Shown here piece after piece: positions 14,056 to 27,300 of a stretch of DNA of 64,000 nt. The notes beneath the pieces were generated by a model. It worked only from the letters and a program-made list of their open reading frames with translations. It searched no databases and was not told the DNA's origin. The position numbers were made by a program, and so were the translations under genes. Source of the DNA: Lates calcarifer (lineage: Eukaryota; Chordata; Actinopteri; Centropomidae); the NCBI RefSeq assembly GCF_001640805.2, contig NC_066854.1, positions 10,783,775-10,847,774 of the forward strand, read 5' to 3'. The first letter of the stretch is position 1, and each line of letters begins with the position of its first letter.

Positions 14056-17000
14056 AGTCTCTCAGCCAGCTGTATTGTCTCCAGGGATGTGATGTGATAT
14101 CAGGCTTCCACCTCCCCTCTCTAATAGGAAACAGCTGTGTGTGTGTCTGTGTGTGTGTTTTCTGTGTGAATGTAACAACTTCAGACATTCCACTTTTTAT
14201 GATAATGCAACTAGCTGCTCCATTGGTCTGTCAGCAACAATGTGTCATGAAAATAATCTATAAATAGACAAACAGTAGAGGTAATGACTGATTGATGAGT
14301 TGACTGACGGTGTTACCAGGTGCTGAGTTCACTCGTCGTGCAGAGGTGATCTTTTACCCCGGCAACGAGCGCCTGTCAATCATTCAGACAGGCCGCGGCC
14401 TTGACGACCACAACCACCTCACCGTGGATACTGTAGTTAGTGGCAGCGTGCCCTTCCTGCCCCCTGGAGCTGAAGTCACCATGGATCCCTTCAAGGAGAC
14501 CTACCAGTACTACCCATCTGGTAACCATAACAACCACAAGAGACACATTTTTGATATAAAATTTGATGGCCCCTTTCCCCTAAAACATTTCTCTCTCCCT
14601 GCAGTTGCCACCTCCACCTCCGTCAGAGAGTATTCAGTTGTTTCAGCAGAGCAAGGCTCAGAGTCCTTCTCCTTCCAGCTGAAACAGAATATCACCTACC
14701 GTGACTGTCGACATGACAACCGCGCCGTCGCCCTGGAGACGCTGCAGATCACCATGGAGAGGGTCTTTGTGATGTACGTCAAGGAGGAGCGGATCCTGAG
14801 ATACGCCATCACCAACAAGATCAGCCCAGTTGGAGGTGAGTCAAACCAGAGTTAGATGGACCCGTCGCCTGCAGGTCACAGACGTTCATTACAAACAATA
14901 CTGGAATTAAATTTACTATAGAGCTGATCACTATAACTATCTTAATATATTAAACCCTGAGTGCACATGAATAAGAATACATGAGCCTCAAAAGAATTTA
15001 TATTGGAACTAATTTGAAATTCATCTGACTTCATAAACTTGACATACCTGAAATGAATATATGATATCATAAAACAAATGAGAGTGAAGTTGGTCCAGGT
15101 GTCACTGGAATGACATTATCACTACAGACTACCTGAGAGTAATATCCGTCAGGTGGATGACACTGACCAGTCTTGTCTTCAACAAAAGGCCAAAATCAAC
15201 TCATTATATTGAAAACTAAGCATCTGATTGACTGCTTAAATTCATTCCAGACCATCGGTGTCAGGGTTTAAATGGGCGAGCACACTGGAGGCGTTGAAAA
15301 CGTGAGGTTTTCTCTTCCAGAACCCCAACTAGCAACCAGACCACCTAGTAATTGTTGCAATGTTGCCACAGAAACCTCAGCCAAACCACGGCACAGAGTC
15401 GGACAGAGGTTGGCTTTAACACACATGCTGCAAGCAGAGGACATAATTATACATTAAAAACCATAGAAAACAATATTAAAACGTCTGTATTACCTCTGCT
15501 GTTTCTGGGTTCATTGTCTACCAAAGGCTGCAGACACACTACACCACAGTTTATGTCAGAGCTGACTCTAAATGTTTGACTAGTTTGGTTTGTTCAAGCA
15601 GATGACTGACATTTATAACTTGCATATGGACAGATGTTGAGGTTGTCCTGTAGAGTGAGCTGGTCAAGCGGTTAAATCTGAATGGAGGCCAGGTAATATT
15701 CAGTCAGATTTTAGCATGAGAAAAAATCATTGATGATGGGAGTGTGGAGAGAAAATTGCCCGAACTCATTGTTTAGTTTGGTGCCTGAAAGTGCTTTGTG
15801 GTGCCAGAACACAAAACCAAAGCCACAAAATGTTGCATTTTAACCACCTTGGTTTGGTTCTGTGGCATTAAAATGCAGATAGTGTGTATCCCTGAAATTT
15901 AACTAGTCATCATGTGCGTGTACTGTTGTGTTTTATTTATTCAACTGTAACTGTGAGTGAATTTAGAAAGAGAATTTCAACTTATTTACTCTCTACCATG
16001 ACTAATACATCACATACTATATCTGTATTCGTGTCTGGAAGTTGAATGTATCTTTTTCGTGGTTACTCAATCTTTATTGCACACATGTGAATGAATCCAG
16101 CACCTCAGCCAGACATTCGGAGGTTTCTTTGATCTCAATCGATAGGTAGTTAAGCACAGATGGATGCTTTCTTTTTAATCGTGTTTGATTAGATGCAAGG
16201 CCTCTCTCGCTTTATGTCTTTATATCTTCTTTTGCATCACTTGCTCTCATCTTCTCTCCAGATACCAGCAGAAAAACAGGCTATACACATATAGATATGT
16301 GTATGGAAATGCTGCATGCGCTATATGTCATGTTCTTTTTCTATCAACACACAGTGGTCATGCTGTCTTTATCCACTCTTTCTGATGAAAACCAGAAAGA
16401 GACAAGAGAGAGACAAGAGACCTCGAAAGATGTAGAGGAAAAGAAAGAGTTTGAGACACAAAGAGTGAGAGGCTGGAGTTTTTTTTCCCTCGGGTTTTGA
16501 ATCCAGACCAAGTTTCTGTCATTTAAACGTCAACATGTTGATTAAAAAGGTTCTGATGACACATCTCACACATGCACATGCACACACACCGATACACCCA
16601 GTGCACAGCTGGAAGAGCTTTGGGGGATCAGGGGTTTTGTAAACATGGGTTAAGTGGTGTGTGTATGGGAGAGAGAGAGAGAGTGTGTGTGTGTGTGTGT
16701 GCGTGTGCACATGTGTGTGTGTTTTCAAGGGTCTTACACTTTCTGGGAAATAATATCCCAGCCAATGACAGATTTTCTAGTGGGGGGGTTGCTGAGCAGA
16801 ATAGCTGCCCATTGATGTCATGAGAATCAGCAGAACTTAAGGCATTGAACCGATGAGAAAGGGAAGGAATGGGCAAGAGAGAGAGAGAGAGAGAGAGAGA
16901 GCAAATTAACCAGACTTGTGTACATGTTGTCACCTCATCTCCATATGGCGATGATTAAAGTTTCATTTAGTGTTCTTGTGCAGTGGGATCCTGCCTTTGT

Positions 17001-18312
17001 TGGTTCCAATTTTATGACCTTACAATAAACAGCGCAATCGTTTCATAGTTTAAGAGTTGAATAGCCTGGGCCTCAGCCTGTGCATTAAGATACCAGGTGC
17101 ACCAGTGTTGAATCTGATGTTGCAAGTGCCTGTTTGTACACTGTGAACAGTTGTTATGTAAGATAAATATCTTATAAAAGCCTAATATTAACAGCTGTCA
17201 CACTGGGGTCTAATCTTTTTCTGTTCAGACTGTCCAGTTTGAGTAACAGATTAATGTGTTTAAAGGCTGATCAGACACCAAACGCTCACAGACAGGATTT
17301 TACAACTCTAGACACTTATCACAACACAAACACAATCATCTCTCTTCATCATGATCACAGGGTAAACAGTGGAAATGTGGCGTTCATGTCACAAAGTCAT
17401 CTACCAGGAATGTGCTCATGCACTTATTTGATTGGTCAGTGCAGTGGTTTGCCAGATGACAGCACAAGTTGTGCCTGTTTTTTTTGCCAGAAGACGTTGT
17501 TCTATTATACTGCCAGCACCTTCTGACTCAGACAAAAACGTAGCCCCCTTACTAGAGGGTAACTCTGTAACCATGCAGACCAGGATTTTCAAGGAATACC
17601 TCAGCTATTTATCAGTGCACATCTATACAGCTGAGGGTCTGAGAGATCGATCCAAAGACAGAATGGTCAAAATCGACACATCTGAGGCCAAGTTGTCCTG
17701 GCTTTCCCTAACGCGAGCCTTCAAAAGTGCTGGATCCTACAATACCCGTAATGCAACAAAGACGCATCGAACCACTGAAGCAGTAAACTGCTGGCTTTAA
17801 ACTCACAGATCTGTTACTCTAACTGGACATTGTTGGTCCCGTGCATATTCAGCCTGAACGCCCTCTAAGAAGCTGCTTTCATCACATTACACATAACGCT
17901 CTCTTAAATTTCAGGTCATTACAAAGTGGGAGTAAAAGTCAGTAAAAGTGATGATAAGTAGTTTTATGTTGCACTAAGGGTGGTTCATCAGATTTCAGGG
18001 GTAGCCGGTGCACCTCGGCCACCTTCTGTCACAGCTACGCCCCTGTACAACCAGTCTGTTTGTGTGTGTGTGAGTGTGTGTGTGGAGGAGTTTCGTAGAG
18101 AAGCAACAGGTGGGAAACTGCAGTCATTTCTTTGATGGTGTATAGTGCGTGTGTGTGTGTGTGTGTGTGTATGTGTGTGTTCTCCACCCCTCTCTCCTAC
18201 TCGCCTTCTCTCTCTCGCTCTCTCTCTAATTATCCCTCAGTCTTTTCTCCCATCCATGTGTATCTCACCCTCTCATCTCTCCCTCGTCCCGGCCACATTC
18301 AGGACTTTGAAG

Positions 18313-18352
<40 letters not shown>

Positions 18353-21300
18353 ATAATGAACCAAAATTGGTCTCTGGCCTCAGGAGATGGAAGCAAGCTG
18401 TTTGATTTTGTTTAGGTGTAAGTCTGTGTGTAGTTGCTTATTGGGTATTATGTCCTTGATGGTAAAGAAAAGGTCCACCTTAAAACACTTTAACATCATT
18501 AAATACAGATATTCTTAATGTGAATTTGATTTTATTTTGGTGGTTTATGTGTCCTGTTCCTGTGAGTAACTGACTATATGTAGACATTATGACCAACCGG
18601 ACTCCAGACCTCCAGAAAATCTGTTTGAACTTAATACAAATGCCACTCTTGGAATTATAATTAGATGGTGTGGGAACAAGGTTTTCCAGTGAAACCCATA
18701 CTAATATTAGGTATACTTAGACAAAGCATTTTTTAAAGCATGGGAGACCAATTTCACCACAAAACCAGACAAATGATCAGGAAAACAACTTTTAGAATAA
18801 TACTTGAAACCTAACACCTAACAGCATTTCAGTGGTGCAGTGGGTCAGATTTAGTCAGTAGAGACTGTTAGGGTTTGTGGTTTGACTCCTGCTGTGCCAC
18901 CCATGCTGTTGTAGAGTGGCACAGTGTCACTTCATTCTTTGCATATTTATAAGACTTTAACATTCTTTTCAAATGATTTCCCGTGGTTTTCTTTCCTCTG
19001 CTGTTTTTCTCTCTCTGATTTCCCAGAAATTAGTCTGAGGTCTGTTGTTTAAAGTGTCTTATGCGTCTGAGCCATGCGTTGGTATGAGAAAACCCTGCAC
19101 ACACATCCGCTCACTCATCCCTCTGTCTGTGTGTCTCTCTCATGTATATGTGTGTCTAACCTTATCCATATGTCGAATATTGAGAACATGAAGAGAGGCA
19201 CTTCCTAAGAGGAAACCGTCCTATGGGAATTTGTCTGGAGTGGGTTTACATGTGTGTTTGGTTAAGCTGTCCTGTAATCAGTCGCTGTAATCATTGGACT
19301 TTTACTGTTGAATAATCCACATCTCAATTAATCTCAATTCAGGACATTTGGAGTGTTGTAGAATCTGTGCAGTTCTTGTCATGTGTGTGTGTCTCTGGTT
19401 ACACAGACAAATACTTCAGTAATGTTACTGGGGATTTTGTCTCTGGATTTATTGTAAGATGAAATTGGTTGATTTAAAAAAAAAATCATCTCAATCTGTG
19501 CTGCTAAATCCTCCTGGCAGGGGATTTTTTACATTAGTCCCAGACAGAAGTTTCAGTACTGCACTGACAGTACCAGCACCAATAAATAATAGAGTAGTGC
19601 CAGTTGTGGGATATACCTAAGTACTGTGCTTGAATACAATTCTGAGGAAGTTGTAATTTAGTAGTACAGGATCGTGACAATGTATGCACATTGCAGAGTG
19701 CTTAATGGTGCTTTCCTTCTCTTTGCTTAGTCTAATAGAGTCTTCCTCCCTCACACACTTACTCACACAAACACATGCAGACAAAGATACAGACGGTTCA
19801 AGGCAGTGTGTCTGTGTTTCATCAACATGTGTCCATTAAATGTAAGAGGTCAAGTACAGGCTGGATGGAAGGAATCATCTGTACTCTCGTCCCCCCTCCT
19901 CCTCTTCTCCTCTCTTCTTTCTGTCCCATCCTACTTCTCCCTCCTCCTCCTCCAGGTTAATTCTCTACTTAACAGGGACTTCTATGATGTTAAGCTGGTG
20001 CATGGCCTGTTATTAGCCCAGCAGCAGGTCTTTCTCTCCTGCTGACAGCATTAGGAAAGCCCCAGGCTCAGCAGCAGTTCCCATGGCTGGGCCTCTGCAC
20101 CTCTCTCACATAGTCTATGTGTGGTTTTGTCCACTGTATTGCACAGCACATGTAAGAATGTAGTGAAGACTCCAGGTGTGGGGGCACATGTTATGGTAAC
20201 ACAAACAAGCAGGCACACAATGTATATACTCTATAAGCACCAGTAATGACCCTTAATTACAGCTTTTACACTCACATACACATGTGCAGCATGCTATGTG
20301 TTGTCAGATGAGGGATTCCTGGTGGCTCATGAGCTTATGTCTCAAATCCCCTCTTTTTCTCTCTCTGCAGACATAGATGAGTGTGCTGAGGGTTTGAGCT
20401 CATGTGGTGCTCATGCTCAGTGTGTGAACCTGCCTGGTAGCCACCGCTGCCAGTGCCAGAGTGGCTATGAGTTTGGCTTCGACGGGCGTACCTGTGTTGG
20501 TAAGTTGGAATGACTGAAATGCACTGAAGTCACAACAGTATAGTGTACAGTTTGTACACAGCCACACTAGTGGTTCAGCAAAAGTTACATAGTCTTGCTT
20601 TAAGGGATCACTGAAAGATCACAGTTCACTGTGGAGGGGGACATGGTTGTCATGTACCCAAAATTCATGACAACCAAAAACATTAACCTCATAGTGATGT
20701 TAGAAGAAAAGTCAGGGGATCACCAAAGTCATTAAAATACATTGTGTGAGCGCCCCTGATGTCTGTACAAAATGTAGTTTGCTATTCATCCAGTAGATGT
20801 TGAAATATTTCACTGGATGAGTGAATTTTTTTACCTGTGGTGGTGCTAATTGGAAAGAATTGTTACAGTCCATCCATAGGGGAACATGTTTGTACTAAAT
20901 TTCATTTCACAACTCATCCAATAATTGTTGAGACATTTAACTGAAAACCAAAAAATAACAACCTCATATTGGTGTTAGAGGAAAACTCAGGGGATCGTCT
21001 AAATCTCTAACAGTTTCAACACATTTTAACACCTGTTAATCATTGTCTACAATTAATGACAAACCTGTTGTAGTGGTTTGTCTTTGTGCTGTGCTCCATG
21101 ACACTCCTTCATTTATGTGAAAGTCTGCGTCAACACAGATATCCAACAAAGACCACTAAACATAAAGGCTGACAGTGTTATTCTCCCATCATCATCATGA
21201 TCTCATCCTGTCCTTCATGGGTTGGTTGTCAGTTGCACTTGTTGGTCCCCTAAGATGTATTTTGGAGCATGTAGAGCTGCATGTTCCAAAATGAGCTGAG

Positions 21301-24300
21301 TTTTTGGAAGAGACCCACATATTTGTCCGAACACAGGAATAACATCTCTTCATAAACAGTAAGGCACAGCTGCAAAAGCTAGAAAACACAGTGAGAGGGG
21401 AGGATGGGTGACAAATGTGAGAACAAGAATGGGAATGAGAGGACTAATGTGAGAACAAGAGGGTGAGATTGGACAGGACAGGGGGTGAAAGTGAAAGACA
21501 AATGGAGCAGTGACACAGTGTGTGTGTTGCTTTGGAATGTGTGGAGGAGCACGGTCCTGCCGGTGTGTGTGTGTCCTCCTTTCACCTATCAGTGTGAACT
21601 TTTGATGAACTTCCTTTAAACCCTCCCTTCCTACCTCTTTGACAGATATGCGAAACTTTACATAAAGCCTTGAAATCATCCAAATATTGATAAGATACCA
21701 CTGAATTATTCCAAGCCAGCAGCCAGATGTTGTTTTATGTATCATTTTTGTTTTGTTTGAGTTAGTGAGAGTTTCCAGACTCCAAGCATGACTTTCTGCA
21801 ATTGTGGTTGCTTATTTATTTCTCTCCCCCTATTTTCACAGATATGGATGAGTGCAGCTCCTCTCCATGTCACGTCAACGCCAGATGTATCAATGGATTA
21901 GGATCTTTCCAGTGTCAGTGCCAGCCTGGCTTTTACGGTGATGGTTTCTACTGTTCCCAGCAGGAAGGTCAGTAAAATTGCCACAGTTGTGATGCAGTGT
22001 GACTCAAATAGACTCATACAGATTGTAACTGTCATATATTTATAATGTTTCATATAGAGAGGGACTATTACTATATTTCTATAATTCCAGCATTTCATTT
22101 TACCGTTTGCCCTTTGTATTAAATGTTCTGAGATCTTTCATTAAGATCTTGCAGCCTTTTCAAAACTCTTATGGAAACTTATCAGAAAGTATGATAGGAA
22201 TGATACAAATTTTATTTTATTTTTTTAAATCATTGTTTGTCTACAGGACAGACAGTTCGTCCAAAGAGCCAGTGTGAGCTGCACAGAGACAGTCTGCAGA
22301 GTGGAGTGGAACTTGGTGGACGGCCAAGGGTCGGAGCCTTCATCCCTCAGTGCGACTCTGACGGACGGTACCGACCTCTGCAGGTGGGCACTGACTGACA
22401 GAGTGCATGTCTGACTGATGACACAAGTGAAATGATGTTCTGATTTTGAAAAGTTTAATAATTCATTCCAGTGCCACGGCTCCACTGGACATTGTTGGTG
22501 CGTGGACAGTAGTGGACAGGAGAGAGCAGGAACCAGGACACCGCCTGGTACAGCACCCAAGGACTGTGACAGACCAGGTACTCATTCTGTTGTCATTTTG
22601 TCTATAAGTGGCTGTTCAATAAAAGGATTGGTGTATAAGTTAAAATGTCCTTATAGTTTGTTCATCTTTACCTTATATAGATATGAAAACATAACTGTAA
22701 TCTTTGGAATTTGGATTTGAGTTATTTTGTGTTTCATTTCCATAAAGTTAGTGAAATATTCGGTTAATGTAGCAAGCTCCAAAAACACTGGATCCTACAT
22801 TTCCCAAAATGCAGTGCAGCATTAGGGGAACCTTTCGCTTTCAGTTTGTAACTTATCCTTAAAACCCAAGGTAAAATAACCTCCATGACATCACTATGGC
22901 ATCAAGGGTTAGTTTATCACACTTATCAAAGCTCCTCAAAAACTACAGAGGACATTACACAACAGTTTTGGCAAGCTAAATTGGATTAACTGTGAACTAA
23001 CTGAATCTAGTGTGTCATTGGAGTGCTCCTCTAAGAGCCATACTTAGCTTTGATCCAGTATGGTACGTCTGGCCACTAAACCACATAAAATATGCAGATG
23101 ACATCATTTTGGTGTGCCTCATCATCAGGAAGGCAGTGGAGAACCAATAAAATGTGTTTATTTTTGTGAGAACCTAGCTTTACATATTCATTATTTGTTA
23201 TTTTTCCTCTCCAGATGAACCAGAGCGTCCTAAAACGTACTGTGAGCAGCACAGAGACAGTGTACAGACCACCAGTCCAGAGGGATATCCTATACCTGGA
23301 GTGTTTGTACCTCAGTGTGATGATAATGGACAGTACAGACCTTTACAGGTCAGTGTTGTTCTATGTGTAATCCATCAAATGTTATTTTCATACCTGTAAT
23401 CTAACTCTAACTCTGAAGCTGAAAATAATTTATTTTGGTTACTGCTGTTGCTGTTTCAGTGTCATGGCTCCTCTGGACATTGTTGGTGTGTGGACAGTAG
23501 AGGACAAGAGAGACCAGGAACCAGGACACCACCTGGTACACCATCTGTAGACTGTGACAGACCAGGTGAGATTGCTTGGAAGCACTTGCCAAAATTTAGA
23601 TTTTCAGGCTGCACAGGCTACATTAAATGACGACTCTCATGTCTGTGTCAAACTTCTCTGCAAGAAAGAGAGTAAATGCATTTCCCAAAATGTTGAACTA
23701 TTCCTTCCATCTAAAGTAAGTGGAAACATGCATATCTGGGTGGGGGTAACATTACAGAAATTTTCAATGCAAACACTTTGTAGTTTCTATAGGGGTTGAA
23801 GTTCATTTTTCAGTGTCAATACCTTGCCATACGTTTTCCACCTTCCCTTGTTCTGTCAAATAGATTTACCAGGACTATCTTGTAGTTTTGGCCTATTTGT
23901 GTTGTTTGCTAAAGATTCCTTATGTAAATAAATGTTTTGTTTTCCTCCTCAGATGAGCCAGAGCGTCCTAAAACTCAATGTGAATATCACAGAGACAGTC
24001 TTCAGACCACCAGTCCAGAGGGATATCCTATAGTTGGAGCCTATGTACCTCAGTGTGATGCTAATGGACAGTACATACCACTGCAGGTCAGCACCTGATG
24101 AATGATGGCTAATTGACAGACAGATGAACTGATATTGTTTTTGAATTTAACCTAAAATAACATAAAAATTGGACTATGTGAAATTAATTAATTTTACAGT
24201 GCCATGGTTCCAGTGGACATTGTTGGTGTGTGGACAGTAGAGGACAGGAAAGAGCGGGAACCAGGACATCACCTGGTGCACCACCCACAGACTGTGACAA

Positions 24301-27300
24301 ACCAGGTGAAAAAAAGAAAACTACACAAATAGACAGACTTCTCCCTCTATTCAGCCCCACATAAGCATTTAAAGCTAATTTGTTATCTGTGGTAACAGGA
24401 CTAGCGTCAGCAGGTGTATTATGTCATGGCCCTCCAAGGCTCTCTTGCAAAACATTGACCTGTGAACCCCCTAATTCCTCAACTCAATGACAAGTCAAAC
24501 AGACAGCACATTTACGCCAGTGTGTGTCTAACCTTGTAAGTGGTGCAGTGTTGAGGTCATTGGGTCATAGCCTTGGAATGCCTGGAAAAACAGGTGATAT
24601 CACTATGAGACGGAGTGTGTGGTGGGAAGTTGAAAGTAAAGGACAACAGAGGGCCAGAGTAACATGAGGCTCAAACACATCTCACTGCATGTTTTTTTTC
24701 TTCATATGAACTAAAAGTTAAGACAGCTATACACCAGCTGGATGGATTTTATGACCCTTTTAGAGGAAGGAGTGACAGTGAGAAAATAAACATGTCTGTC
24801 ACCCTTTTAAAATGTACCTTTTTAATGTACATTTGTAGGTCTTTCCACAAACATAGTCAAGGCCACATCCTGCATTAATCTCCATTTTAAATGACAGGAG
24901 GGATTCAGTCATATCTGATGTTATACACTCTCTGAAAGAATATGCTGTACAAAGTTTCCTGTTCTGATCCTGATCCTGTTCTTGTGTATCTCTCTCATCC
25001 AGATGAGCCAGAGCGTCCTAAAACTCACTGTGAACATCACAGAGACAGTGTTCAGACCACCAGTCCAGAGGGATATCCTCTACTTGGAGCCTATGTACCT
25101 CAGTGTGATGATAATGGACAGTATGTTCCACAGCAGGTAAGCATCTGGTGACAGATACATTCAAACAGTTTCATTTATGACTTTAAAGTAACTTTGAGTA
25201 ACATAAATGACATACAAACATAATTTGACATAAATTGTTGTTGCTCTAGTGTCATAGTTCTACTGGATATTGTTGGTGTGTGGACAGTAGAGGACAAGAG
25301 AGACGTGGAACCAGGACACCACCTGGTACACCATCTGTAGACTGTGACAGACCAGGTGAGACTGCTGTTTCTAGTTGTTTATGACCTGCTGTATCCAAAC
25401 TTGTCAGGACATATAGTACATACACATTCAAGTACTAAATCTCATCTAAATGGGAGGCCAACATGAAGGGGGCTGATGACAATATACAATCTAAAGCTGG
25501 TAAATCCAACATTGTGCAGCTTTTTAAAATGAGTTGTAAGGAGTGAAGAGAACTGTTGAAGCCCATCTAGAAGGGATTTATTATAGCAGTCCATGCAGGG
25601 CATGGGTTGAGCTTAAGCAAATCAGTAGCAGCAGTAACAGATGGGTTGTCAGTTGTGCCAACAGAGCCAAGAGATCTAGTGTGGAGAAAAATAGTAGTGG
25701 GCTCAGTGCAGGACCATGTGGTACCAGTTTCTAACAGGTATAAGAGGACAGGGACTGAGGAAAGTGGAAATATCTTCTATGAAAGATACTGAGGTGTTGA
25801 ATTGGTAATTCCTAAATGTTGTAGCTTAGGAGCAGCTGCAAGTCTACATGTTTCTAATGGCTATAACTGTTTTGTTGTAAACACCTGTGTTTACTAATGA
25901 CTTACAAAAATTCATCAACCTGCCTTATCCAGATGAGCCAGAGCGTCCTAAAACTCACTGTGAACATCACAGAGACAGTGTTCAGACCACCAGTCCAGAG
26001 GGATATCCTCTACTTGGAGCCTATGTACCTCAGTGTGATGATAATGGACAGTATGTTCCACAGCAGGTAAGCATCTGGTGACAGATACATTCAAACAGTT
26101 TCATTTATGACTTTAAAGTAACTTTGAGAAACATAAATGACATACAACCATAATTTTGACATAAATTGTTGTTGCTCTAGTGTCATAGTTCTACTGGATA
26201 TTGTTGGTGTGTGGACAGTAGAGGACAAGAGAGACGTGGAACCAGGACACCACCTGGTACACCATCTGTAGACTGTGACAGACCAGGTGAGACTGCTGTT
26301 TCTAGTTGTTTATGACCTGCTGTATCCAAACTTGTCAGGACATATAGTACATACACATTCAAGTACTAAATCTCATCTAAATGGGAGGCCAACATGAAGG
26401 GAGCTGATGACAATATACAATCTAAAGCTGGTAAATCCAACATTGTGCAGCTTTTTAAAATGAGTTGTAAGGAGTGAAGAGAACTGTTGAAGCCCAACTA
26501 GAGGGGATTTATAGCAGTCCATGCAGGGTATGAGTAGGGCTTGAGCAAATCAGTAGCAGCAGTAACAGATGGGTTGTGACTTGTGCCAACAGAGCCAAGA
26601 GATCTAGTGTGGAGAAAAATAGTAGTGGGCTCAGTGCAGGACCATGTGGTACCTCAGTGCAGAAGATGTCTGGTTAAAACAGACCCTGCATAGCCCCAGT
26701 AAGTGAAACCAGTCAGGGAGAAGACAGTAGGTCATAAAACACACCAAGACCTTTAAAGGTAGAAAGTTTCTAACAGGTATAAGAGGACAGGGCCTGAGGA
26801 AAGTGGAAATATCTTCTGTGAAAGATACTGAGGTGTTGAATTCCTAAATGTTGTAGCTTAGGAGCAGCTGCAAGTCTACATGTTTCTAATGGCTATAACT
26901 GTTTTGTTATAAACACCTGTGTTTACTAATGACTTGCAAAAATTCACCAACCTTTCTTATCCAGATGAGCCAGAGCGTCCTAAAACTCACTGTGAACATC
27001 ACAGAGACAGTGTTCAGACCACCAGTCCAGAGGGATATCCTCTACTTGGAGCCTATGTACCTCAGTGTGATGATAATGGACAGTATGTTCCACAGCAGGT
27101 AAGCATCTGGTGACAGATACATTCAAACAGTTTCATTTATGACTTTAAAGTAACTTTGAGAAACATAAATGACATACAACCATAATTTTGACATAAATTG
27201 TTGTTGCTCTAGTGTCATAGTTCTACTGGATATTGTTGGTGTGTGGACAGTAGAGGACAAGAGAGACGTGGAACCAGGACACCACCTGGTACACCATCTG

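Noticed and set aside
14310..14855. 181-codon continuous frame over G2
   Set aside because: It runs through an 84-nt intron; the spliced reading matches nidogens better, so the continuous frame is not used as the gene model.
17239..17800. Overlapping frames in nid2 intron 14 considered as a lost EGF exon
   Set aside because: Cysteine spacing does not fit an EGF, and no phase-1 splice sites flank them.
25543..25734. Open frame in an inter-unit intron, repeated at 27506-27697
   Set aside because: It recurs only because the intron is duplicated; it is not conserved in the middle copy, has no domain and no splice context.
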